Shown here one piece after another: positions 39,301 to 45,617 of a DNA stretch of 64,000 bases. The stretch covers positions 2,159,995-2,223,994 of the forward strand of contig NZ_CP030040.1 in NCBI RefSeq assembly GCF_003260995.1, read 5' to 3'. The stretch comes from Acetobacterium sp. KB-1. Its GTDB lineage: Bacteria > Bacillota > Clostridia > Eubacteriales > Eubacteriaceae. The translations under genes and the position numbers were made by a program. The notes beneath the pieces are model-generated. The model did no database searches, was not told where the DNA came from, and worked only from the letters and a program-made list of their open reading frames with translations. The stretch's first letter is position 1; every line of letters begins with the position of its first letter.

Positions 39301-40769
39301 CACCGGCTATCAAGACCTCCCGCCCCTATGACGGCACCAGTAAGGTTTATGATTCGGATGGTAAGGAAATATCATCATATACGGTCGCTGCTTCGCAAAT
39401 CAGCGGGCTTGCTGTAGGTGAAAGCATAGCTGTGACAGCTAATCTTTCATACAACGATAAAGATGCCGGCGAGCAAACTGTCACTATCAGCTACTCCACC
39501 AGTGACACTAGCGGTAACTATCTGATTACCAATCAGACCACCACAGTTACCATTACCCCGCTGCCGCTGACCGTCGTCAGCACCAAGCTGCCGGCCATCG
39601 CAGCGACCCGTAAGTATGACGCCACTACCGATGTTTATCTGGCCGATAACACAACTAAATTATCGGAATATCCCCTTGCTGCTGATGCCGTTAGCGGCTT
39701 AATCAATAACGATGCCGTGACGGTCAAAGCCACTGCCAGCTACGATACTAAAAATGTCACCAGTGACGGCAGTGCCAAACCCGTGACCATCCACTTTACC
39801 CTTGACGGCGAGGCCGCCAAAAACTACCTGGCCCCGAATCCAGATACCTCAAAAACGGCGGCGATTACACCAAGAATCCTGGGTTATGTCAATGTCAATC
39901 TGGCCACCGTAAAAAAAGCCGATGGCAGCAGCAGCATCACGGTCACATATGCTGGAGTTAATCCGTCTAAAAATCCAGCTAACGGTACGGACGCTATTGC
40001 CCATATTGCTGGTAGTGTAGAGCAGGAAGATGTGCATCTGGCAACCTACAGCGCTGACTATTACGATAGCAGTAACAACAAAACCAGTAACGTGGGCAAC
40101 AATTACACCATCAAACTGAACGGCACCTTAACCGGCAACCATGCCAGTAATTACCTTATGGCTGATTATGTTTATTCAAGTAATGGCCAAATTCTTGATG
40201 CCAATGCGGTTATCTCCACCCCTTACAATAACACCGCCTGGACTCCGGCCGGCAGCCTGACCGCACCAGCTGATGGTTTTAAACTCTTTTACGCCAAGCA
40301 AGCGGGTGCGACGACTTTTTACGGCTATGACAGTACTGGTCAGATCTACAGCTCAACCAACTTAAGTACCTGGACAAGCGGTGCTCAGGTTACTTTGGAC
40401 GGCAGCAAACAGTTGATTGGTATCGATGATAGCTATGGTCTGCTGGCGATTGACAGAAACTACACCGAAGACGTAAACACCAATAAATACTACCAGATTT
40501 ACTCCTGGTCAGGCGGATGGGTTGATATTGATCCCAACAATCCGGAAATAAGCAACATCATTCCGATCAATTCCACCTATTATTCTGACAACACCGGCGT
40601 CTATCTGATCTGTCAGGACCAAGACAATAACAACAAAGCGATTAAACGCGTTATTTCTGGTTCAGACCAAGAGACAATCGATGCTAGCTCAGGCCCCACC
40701 CTCCCAGGCGGCTTTAAAAACTCCCTGTTGGTCTATGACGGCAGCACCCTGATGCTCTACGCTTACTAA
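36366..40769 (+). CDS. Large secreted ChW-repeat and YDG-repeat surface protein
   Basis: A 1467-residue extracellular protein that starts at GTG (ribosome binding site AAAAAAGGAG). The signal peptide covers residues 1-22 (FIFVLLAFCLIIPIPSVFA). Three ChW-like units follow (about 30-180: GHIQDLGDY, VHVQNIGWL, GHVQNIGDL with GTVGQS/GTRGGG/GTVGSS and LRLEA motifs); these modules are common on clostridial surface proteins. Next are a FIVAR-like helical segment (about 195-255), a Val/Thr-rich beta region (260-460) and a Pro/Gly linker. Seven YDG repeats of about 90-105 residues start near 501, 590, 684, 779, 880, 986 and 1082, with one degenerate unit after them. The C-terminal 270 residues form an unrecognised beta-rich domain. 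There is no LPXTG, SLH or membrane anchor. An adhesin or matrix-binding role is inferred. Confidence 0.85.
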   Translation: MKKFIFVLLAFCLIIPIPSVFAQVDTETIPVLSRGHIQDLGDYPTDGSFVASPNRIGTVGQSKRIEGFELKPDSELPADLSLCYNVHVQNIGWLYDESQPSTWAKNGEYAGTRGGGLRIEAIKIILLDATGNKAIGYHIRYQGHVQNIGDLPADSEQWFADGEQLGTVGSSLRLEALKLEIVKDTDVNSELSTYYSLLEQIDDLSESDYTQTSWANLQTVIKNHVVTDKSTAEEVADAVKAIETAIQQLEKLSTSTVYDKAGTYGPTNGSEPINQDVIITATGVILQNLTIDGNLIIDEAVGDGDVTLNNVTVSGELRVRGGGKNSIHINGGDYQNILVEKTPTGVVRIVVTGLDGTPFVLSEVAAGQEVILEGNFDSVTVNAPDAVVKTDKQTSIKQLIIAPEAKNSTVNLGSQTTVTDLSVKAPVKVTGTGTVSKAEIASDNVSFEKAPGNYTVDPEVVIPPVIPTPQPQPGGDSGGGYTPPSKISLSVVTAPTIILSKTYDGTTDTDVTNKVLDATAVTGIISGDNVTVSATATYDNKNVGNNKDITVTYSLSGTNANKYNPPAATTIKGEITQKPLSNATTTAIAKEFDGTATLNTVITEALGQFNADTLTITRTATYQNSSGKTDAIEVGTNKPVLCSYNLSGTDAGNYSAPAEHAEIGIITKKNLMVSAASLNINKNKTYDGTTDVFNNKGKIAAGNNVISVATGVAADPNINVTATAVYDNQNAGSNRTITVSYTIDSSPANKRYQIAATETIGASITARPLTIVAPTPVAKAYDGTADVFTAANNTEKIYNMPVTPGNIAAADAGKVTVTATATYDDGKDVDPNKNITIHYTLAGEAAGNYQPLPDDQSKTADITPLSIATTPIVKDSDKTKEYDGTSNALVTVRVTDTNQIPIVQEAIQNGTLTFDTTAVYKDNNSETSNVGSGYTIAYTYKLSGTAAHNFSLADAASDGSITGTISGGSITPKTLTIAPPAIKTSRPYDGTSKVYDSDGKEISSYTVAASQISGLAVGESIAVTANLSYNDKDAGEQTVTISYSTSDTSGNYLITNQTTTVTITPLPLTVVSTKLPAIAATRKYDATTDVYLADNTTKLSEYPLAADAVSGLINNDAVTVKATASYDTKNVTSDGSAKPVTIHFTLDGEAAKNYLAPNPDTSKTAAITPRILGYVNVNLATVKKADGSSSITVTYAGVNPSKNPANGTDAIAHIAGSVEQEDVHLATYSADYYDSSNNKTSNVGNNYTIKLNGTLTGNHASNYLMADYVYSSNGQILDANAVISTPYNNTAWTPAGSLTAPADGFKLFYAKQAGATTFYGYDSTGQIYSSTNLSTWTSGAQVTLDGSKQLIGIDDSYGLLAIDRNYTEDVNTNKYYQIYSWSGGWVDIDPNNPEISNIIPINSTYYSDNTGVYLICQDQDNNNKAIKRVISGSDQETIDASSGPTLPGGFKNSLLVYDGSTLMLYAY
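37860..39880 (+). repeat. Tandem YDG-domain repeats within the surface protein
   Basis: Seven units, each opening with a (K/R)xYDGT-type motif at nucleotides near 37869, 38137, 38419, 38703, 39006, 39324 and 39612, and each containing a VT(V/A)xATY-DxKxVG strand and an xNY segment. The units are diverged at DNA level, so recent expansion is not evident, but unequal exchange is possible. Confidence 0.85.
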
Positions 40770-40819
40770 AACTCCTATAGCCAGCCCGGTCGTGGCTTGC
40801 CCCGGCTGCAAAAAAACTC

Positions 40820-40857
40820 AGAGGCCCCTGATTCATCCTGAATCAGGGGCCTCTTTA
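40820..40857 (+). terminator. Rho-independent terminator of the surface protein gene
   Basis: A perfect 16-base stem AGAGGCCCCTGATTCA / TGAATCAGGGGCCTCT with a three-base loop and TTT after it; an A run precedes it, so it can also act on the minus strand. Confidence 0.88.
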
Positions 40858-40905
40858 GGCACTTATACGACTTACCACGATACTTAATCAGATCACCGAT
40901 CAGCC

Positions 40906-41523
40906 TTACTGATCAGCTTTTACCTTAAACCGCAACACCGTCTTTAACTTATTCGTCTCGGTCCGGCGGGGATCATAAATCTCCCGATGGGTTTTATCAC
41001 TGCGCCGATAGCCATGCTCACTGCAAAAAGCTTCCATCTGCGCAAAGCTGGCCGGCTCATCATCATAGCTGCCCAAATGCAGCATTTGGCAGCAGGTGCC
41101 TTCCTCTATTTCCCCAAGCCGGATACGATCGAGGAAGTCATTGGGCTTTTTCTTTTTGACTTCCGTGATAAACCGGGCAGCCAGTTCAGCGGTCAGAAAA
41201 TCCGGCTGGCGGATCATCATCGTATAGGCATAGTTACTTTTATCCGCACTGGTTCTGGTCGTGTCGACCAGATCCCAGACCCCTTCCAGGGGGAAAACGG
41301 TATAGTCGTAATAGCCCTCCGGAATGGTCTTGCTCTTATAGGACATTTTTACTGCGTAGCTGAAGCTGTACAGCGCCCCCACCACCTCCGCAAACGCTTC
41401 CCCATTGGGATCGCCATTACCGTCTAACATAGCAAAGTGCATCGCCGGAACCGCAATGATTGACGGCTGAGACTTTGGTAAATACAAGGCTTTAAATTGC
41501 TTTTTATAATCGACTTTGTCCAT
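40906..41523 (-). CDS. GyrI-like small-molecule-binding domain protein
   Basis: A 205-residue protein of the GyrI-like/SOUL-type family (COG4832). It begins DYKKQFKALYLPKSQPSIIA and contains MLDGNGDPNGEAFAEVVGAL, the family hallmark. Homologues bind small molecules or antibiotics, and the function is not settled. It lies 14 bases downstream of a second GyrI-type gene and forms an operon with it and probably with the WYL regulator upstream. Confidence 0.8.
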   Translation of the reverse strand: MDKVDYKKQFKALYLPKSQPSIIAVPAMHFAMLDGNGDPNGEAFAEVVGALYSFSYAVKMSYKSKTIPEGYYDYTVFPLEGVWDLVDTTRTSADKSNYAYTMMIRQPDFLTAELAARFITEVKKKKPNDFLDRIRLGEIEEGTCCQMLHLGSYDDEPASFAQMEAFCSEHGYRRSDKTHREIYDPRRTETNKLKTVLRFKVKADQ

Positions 41524-41537
41524 CGTTTGCGTCTCCC

Positions 41538-41996
41538 TTAATTCAGTGAAATATAGACATGGATCTCGGCGTTGGCCATGTCTTCCCCGGGTTGATATTC
41601 CTCAAAATCGCTACTAAATTTCCGGTCGAGCTTCATATCCCAAAGCTTCACCCATAAGTCGCCAACGGCCTGCTGCACATCACCATGGACAACAAATTTT
41701 GCATAGTTACCAGGTGCAATGCTTACGGTTTCAACCCGCTCTGATTGCGAAGCTGCAGCATCAACTTCACAACCAACCACCACGTCATAAGTGCCGGCCA
41801 CACCATTTTCATAATTGGTATAAAGACCAATACATTTCTCATTTTTTCTGCCGGTCAGGGAGGCTTCAATTCCTTCCCCATAAAAACGCTGCCAGGTGGC
41901 ACCAATTTTTTCAACCATCTGGGGATCGGTATTACTGGTGCGTATTTTCAGCCCCGCCACTTGCTTTTCTGTTAGTTGTACCAATTCATAATCCAT
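41538..41996 (-). CDS. GyrI/AraC-type effector-binding domain protein
   Basis: A 152-residue protein with only the effector-binding (GyrI-like) fold: MDYELVQLTEKQVAGLKIRT at the start, a central YTNYENGVAGTYDVVVG segment and a C-terminal EIHVYISLN strand. It has no DNA-binding domain, so it is probably a ligand-binding or inhibitor protein rather than a regulator. The start follows AAAGAGGTATACACAA. An inverted repeat (42050-42064) lies between it and the WYL regulator. Confidence 0.8.
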   Translation of the reverse strand: MDYELVQLTEKQVAGLKIRTSNTDPQMVEKIGATWQRFYGEGIEASLTGRKNEKCIGLYTNYENGVAGTYDVVVGCEVDAAASQSERVETVSIAPGNYAKFVVHGDVQQAVGDLWVKLWDMKLDRKFSSDFEEYQPGEDMANAEIHVYISLN

Positions 41997-42049
41997 TTGT
42001 GTATACCTCTTTCTAACTTATTAATAAATTCAGTATACACCCTTTAACC

Positions 42050-42064
42050 TGACACCTAATGTCA
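42050..42064. promoter_or_regulatory. Inverted repeat between the WYL regulator and GyrI-like genes
   Basis: TGACA-CCTAA-TGTCA, immediately downstream of the WYL regulator stop and 54 bases before the GyrI-like start. It may be a regulator site or minor secondary structure. Confidence 0.3.
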
Positions 42065-42066
42065 TA

Positions 42067-42969
42067 TTAAAGATATTTTTTAAGACCATCTTCCAATTTT
42101 TTCTTAATTGCCTCCCGCAACCACTGGGGTTCTAACACCTCAGCAGCATCACCATAAGAAAGAATATAGCCATACACCCAGCCATCCTCGGGCAAGCGGC
42201 TCGCTACCACAAAGGACCCATCCTGATTTTTTGTGATCGCGGCCGGATCAAATTCATCATAGATCCGAAACGCCATGCTCGCGTCAATTCTCAGGATCAA
42301 CCTGATTTGGGAAGCGCTTATCTCCGGTTTTTCAAAAACAGGGCCCTCCGGCAGGGTCCGGGAAAAAGCCTCCGATAACTGCCGGAGCTGCCTGATCCGA
42401 CTGACCTTGAAAAAGCGCAACGCCTCTTTACTTAAACAGAATCCATAAACATACCAGGACTGCCCCTTAAACAAGAGCTTTAGCGGTTCAATAGTGCGCC
42501 CGGTCTTTTCTCCGGTCGCACTAAAGTAGTCAAAAGCAATTCTGTTTTTTTCAAGGATGGCGTTTTTCAGCACATTAAATTTTTCCCGTTCATCGCTATC
42601 ACCGCCCCAATGGGAAAAGTCGACTTCAATCCAGTCGGCATCTTTTTTTTCAAACAGGGTCGCCAGTTTTCTCAGCACCGGATCGACCTCCGGTCCGTTT
42701 AGCACATTCATCCCCTGTAGCGATGCCAGCAGATTGACCTGTTCCTTTTCTGAAAGCAGTGATTTTTTAATCACGTAGTTATCCAGCAGCCGAATTCCTC
42801 CACCCTTACCTTTTTCAGCATAAACAGGAATCCCAGCCGCACTTAGAGACTCCACATCCCGGTAAATGGTACGCTGAGACACTTCAAAGTAGTCGGCTAA
42901 TTCGCTCGCCGTTATCTTTTTCTTTTCAAATAAAATATAGACCATTTCTAGCAATCGATTGATTTGCAT
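42067..42969 (-). CDS. YafY-type transcriptional regulator (HTH_11 plus WYL domain)
   Basis: About 300 residues. The N-terminal winged helix (residues 1-60) has ITASELADYFEVSQRTIYRD, and a WYL ligand-sensing domain follows (about 140-300), with a PLKLLFKGQSWYVYGFC motif. ATG codons at 42975 and 42969 are both possible; the second has better spacing from AAAGGA. It is followed in the same direction by two GyrI-like genes, a common pairing in which the regulator probably responds to the same ligand. Confidence 0.88.
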   Translation of the reverse strand: MQINRLLEMVYILFEKKKITASELADYFEVSQRTIYRDVESLSAAGIPVYAEKGKGGGIRLLDNYVIKKSLLSEKEQVNLLASLQGMNVLNGPEVDPVLRKLATLFEKKDADWIEVDFSHWGGDSDEREKFNVLKNAILEKNRIAFDYFSATGEKTGRTIEPLKLLFKGQSWYVYGFCLSKEALRFFKVSRIRQLRQLSEAFSRTLPEGPVFEKPEISASQIRLILRIDASMAFRIYDEFDPAAITKNQDGSFVVASRLPEDGWVYGYILSYGDAAEVLEPQWLREAIKKKLEDGLKKYL

Positions 42970-43057
42970 TGTCATTATCCTTTGTCGTTTTGTCTTCTAT
43001 TTTATCACAATTTTGTCGCAAATGGCACTTCTATAAAAGATCGCGCGCTGTTTGCCT

Positions 43058-43726
43058 TCACCCAACACTTGCCATCTTTTTTTCGTCGTCCGTCATCTTT
43101 TCCTCTCTGGCAATGCAGCCATCGATGCTGCACGCTGCACAATCGCAATAATTTTGAAAATCATCAAAGAGAATCCCGGAAGAACTGTAGACAGGACGCA
43201 TAATGTAGCCTTTACCCATCTTTAGTCCGATCTGCAGGGAGGCACTGCCAAAGCTGTCAAAAATAGCTTTGCTATCCTGAATTGCCCAATCCTGGATCAG
43301 ACCGGGATTCGCTATTCCCACCTGCTTAAGATGATTGTCTTCCCGAACTGCCGCTTTCAAGTGCTTCATGGCACCATACATAATTGGCAACTTAAGCGAC
43401 TGCAAAAAATAATGTTCAATCTGGTGAAGCTTTGTTGGCATTTCACCGATTGTCAACAAATACAAAAACACCTGTTCGTGGTCTTTTAACAAATAATGAA
43501 GGGTTTTGCTCTTGTACTTAATCCCATCCATCACAACTAAATGCTTCGAAAACGTCTCAACCGGACAGGCTTTAATGATCGCCATCGGTTTTATCTGGTT
43601 TCTTAAAAGCTCCACCGCATTTTGGTATTCATCATAAACTGGTGAATCACATGTTAATTTCATTTTTTTCATCAGCATCGGCATATTGACATCAACCGGT
43701 AACTCTATTATCCTAATTTTTTCCAT
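43058..43726 (-). CDS. MetH reactivation-domain-like protein (B12-dependent methionine synthase activation family)
   Basis: A 222-residue soluble protein that resembles stand-alone proteins related to the C-terminal reactivation domain of methionine synthase. Seen features: VFLYLLTIGEMPTKLHQIE in the middle, SFGSASLQIGLKMGKGYIMR and a C-terminal cysteine cluster YCDCAACSIDGCIARE, like the C-terminal cysteines of clostridial homologues. In known MetH this domain supports reductive methylation of oxidised cobalamin with SAM. Acetogens often use split corrinoid methyltransferase systems, so this may reactivate one encoded elsewhere. A cobalamin riboswitch precedes it. Ribosome binding site AGAAAGAGGAAGAG. 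The family call is moderate. Confidence 0.65.
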   Translation of the reverse strand: MEKIRIIELPVDVNMPMLMKKMKLTCDSPVYDEYQNAVELLRNQIKPMAIIKACPVETFSKHLVVMDGIKYKSKTLHYLLKDHEQVFLYLLTIGEMPTKLHQIEHYFLQSLKLPIMYGAMKHLKAAVREDNHLKQVGIANPGLIQDWAIQDSKAIFDSFGSASLQIGLKMGKGYIMRPVYSSSGILFDDFQNYCDCAACSIDGCIAREEKMTDDEKKMASVG

Positions 43727-43756
43727 CTCTTCCTCTTTCTCGACATCTACAAAAAG

Positions 43757-43781
43757 CTAAAAAAACCTTTTTAAAAGGTTT
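43757..43781 (-). terminator. Terminator of the cobalamin riboswitch
   Basis: On the minus strand AAACCTTTT-A-AAAAGGTTT folds into a hairpin followed by a run of T, about 30 bases before the start of the MetH-activation-like gene. Confidence 0.8.
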
Positions 43782-43894
43782 ACAAAATGTGTGCCATATT
43801 TTTGTCCAGATAAGGGAAAAAATTTCTCCAAATCCTGTATTTCTAAATGGTCTCACACGTTGTAGCCTTCTTTGAAGCTTCAAACATCTTAACC

Positions 43895-44033
43895 ATTTGG
43901 AAATATCCTGACTTGGCGGGGCTTGTTGCAAACGGCCTTCTCGGATAACCCAATGACCACCTGCACCCATGATCGCCTTACAGTAGCAAAGAAACTGTTG
44001 CGGATTCCCACCGCATTCCTTCTGTCATGGTTT
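43895..44033 (-). ncRNA. Cobalamin riboswitch
   Basis: Read on the minus strand: GGAATGCGGTGGGAATCCGC, then AACAG...CTGTAAGGCGATCATGGG, CAGGTGGTCATTGGG and the B12 box AAGTCAGGAT (complement of 43905-43914). These match the conserved core of AdoCbl/MeCbl riboswitches. A terminator lies before the gene, so cobalamin should repress. An 85-codon open frame overlapping it (43713-43970) is an artefact. Confidence 0.9.
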
Positions 44034-44039
44034 GACTCT

Positions 44040-44068
44040 ATACTAATCTAAAACGTATTTTTTGGCAA
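44040..44068 (-). promoter_or_regulatory. Promoter of the cobalamin riboswitch transcript
   Basis: On the minus strand TTGCCA (44068-44063), 17 bases, TAGTAT (44045-44040). Confidence 0.6.
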
Positions 44069-44254
44069 GGGTTTATTCTGACCGATCATAGTAATTTCCT
44101 GAGCGTAATCAGGATGATCTTTTTTAGCATTAGCGCCTGCTATCTACCCATTGATACAATACACATTGATTCTTTAAAAATCTTAATCGCTTTCACTTAA
44201 ACTAACAATTTTTTGCAAAGATAACATAAATCCTGTTAGTCTACAATCATTTGG

Positions 44255-44269
44255 GTATAATTATTATAT
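44255..44269 (+). promoter_or_regulatory. PerR-like box upstream of the encapsulin operon
   Basis: GTATAATTATTATAT differs from the PerR consensus TTATAATNATTATAA only at the two outermost positions, and overlaps TATAAT (44256-44261), 32 bases before the encapsulated ferritin start. It suggests peroxide- or iron-dependent repression. The A/T richness makes a chance match possible. Confidence 0.5.
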
Positions 44270-44300
44270 ATCCAATATTTAGAAGGTAGGAGGAAATTTT

Positions 44301-44648
44301 ATGGCACAGTATCATGAACCAATTGAATTATTAGATGAAAAAACGATGAACATCACTCGGGCCATCAATAGTTTAAAAGAAGAATTAGAAGCTGTTGATT
44401 GGTATAACCAACGCGTGGCAGCAACGAGTGATCCTGAATTAAAAGGAATTATGGCGCATAACCGGGACGAAGAAATTGAACACGCCTGCATGGCCATTGA
44501 ATGGTTAAGACGAAATATGGACAAATGGGATGAAGAACTGCGAACGTACCTGTTTGTCGATGGTTCAATTCTGGAAGCCGAAGAAAATGAAGCGGCACCC
44601 GAGTCTGTAAATATATCCGGTATCCATATCGGTGATTTAAAAAAATAA
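44301..44648 (+). CDS. Encapsulated ferritin-like protein (EncFtn cargo)
   Basis: A 115-residue protein. The ferroxidase residues of EncFtn are readable with correct spacing: Glu28, Tyr35, Glu58 and His61 (within LKEELEAVDWYNQR and RDEEIEHACMAIEW). The protein forms an annular decamer of dimers and oxidises Fe(II). The C-terminus after an acidic linker, VNISGIHIGDLKK, fits the encapsulin cargo-loading peptide. Ribosome binding site GGTAGGAGGAAATTT. It is 24 bases upstream of the shell gene in the same operon. Confidence 0.95.
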   Translation: MAQYHEPIELLDEKTMNITRAINSLKEELEAVDWYNQRVAATSDPELKGIMAHNRDEEIEHACMAIEWLRRNMDKWDEELRTYLFVDGSILEAEENEAAPESVNISGIHIGDLKK

Positions 44649-44672
44649 CGCGCATTAATCAAGGAGGAAAAA

Positions 44673-45461
44673 ATGTTAAAAAGAGAAATCGCACCCTTAA
44701 CTCAACTCGCCTGGAGCGAAATTGATGGCCGAGCGGAAGCCGTGTTAAAAAGTCGATTAACAGCAAGAAAGGCCGTCACGGTAAATGGACCGAAAGGTCT
44801 TGATTTTACTAGCGTATCGGAAGGTCGACTCGAATTAATTAATGACGATGAAAACCTTGTTAAAACCGGTGTTTTCAAGATCAAACCACTTGTTGAAGCA
44901 AGAATAAGCTTCACCTTAAACCGTTGGGAGATGGATAACCTGACGCGTGGTGCCAAGGATATTGATTTAACTAATCTGGAAGAAGCTGTCCAAAGAATTG
45001 CCGAGTTTGAAGAAACGGTCGTGTATAAAGGCTTTGAAGCTGGTCAGATTAAAGGTCTGGAATCGGTAACCGTTAATGAAAAAATACCCTTTGGTAAAAC
45101 AGACTCCCAAATTATGGAAGCAATCTCAAAAGGCCTGGTTACACTAAGAGAAAAATTTGAAGCCGGTCCCTTTGTATTAATTGTTGGTGAGGTGGCTTAT
45201 AATCGTCTCAATATAAGCTCTCATGGGTATCCGCTGATTAAACAGATCGAAGCCCTCATTGGTGGAAAAATACTATTAAGCACCGTTCTTGATGGCGCTT
45301 TTCTGATCCCTTATGATAATCCAAACTTTGAACTGACCATCGGACAGGATTTTGCCATCGGTTTTGAATCTTATGATAAAGAAAATGTCAAACTGTTTAT
45401 CACCGAAAGCTTTACCTTCCGCGCGTTGGACGAAAATATTATTATTTCCTATACGCTATAA
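44673..45461 (+). CDS. Encapsulin shell protein
   Basis: A 262-residue HK97-fold protein of the linocin M18 family. It starts MLKREIAPLTQLAWSEIDGR, has GPKGLDFTSVSEGRLELI in the N-arm/E-loop region, PLVEARISFTLNRWEMDNL, and ends FTFRALDENIIISYTL. Shells of this length usually form 24 nm T=1 compartments. It stores iron mineral made by the EncFtn cargo encoded just upstream. Ribosome binding site AAGGAGGAAAAA. Confidence 0.97.
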   Translation: MLKREIAPLTQLAWSEIDGRAEAVLKSRLTARKAVTVNGPKGLDFTSVSEGRLELINDDENLVKTGVFKIKPLVEARISFTLNRWEMDNLTRGAKDIDLTNLEEAVQRIAEFEETVVYKGFEAGQIKGLESVTVNEKIPFGKTDSQIMEAISKGLVTLREKFEAGPFVLIVGEVAYNRLNISSHGYPLIKQIEALIGGKILLSTVLDGAFLIPYDNPNFELTIGQDFAIGFESYDKENVKLFITESFTFRALDENIIISYTL

Positions 45462-45572
45462 GCGTTTCCCATCGTTTTATCAATCAGGAGCGTCAATCGA
45501 TCTTATTACAAAACGGTTTGATCTTTTTATGGCGGAGGATAACAATTATAGGATAACAAAATAGTACCAAAA

Positions 45573-45612
45573 AAACCGCTAAGACATCAAGCAGTTGATG
45601 CTTAGCGGTTTT
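45573..45612. terminator. Bidirectional terminator between encapsulin and the VWA gene
   Basis: AAAACCGCTAAG and CTTAGCGGTTTT form a perfect stem with an inner CATCAA-GCAG-TTGATG stem; A and T runs on both sides suit both convergent transcripts. Confidence 0.9.
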
Positions 45613-45617
45613 ATTTT

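Noticed and set aside
43713-43970. 85-codon minus-strand open frame upstream of the MetH-activation-like gene
   Set aside because: It coincides with the conserved core of the cobalamin riboswitch (including the B12 box) and its terminator, so it is RNA structure and not a gene.
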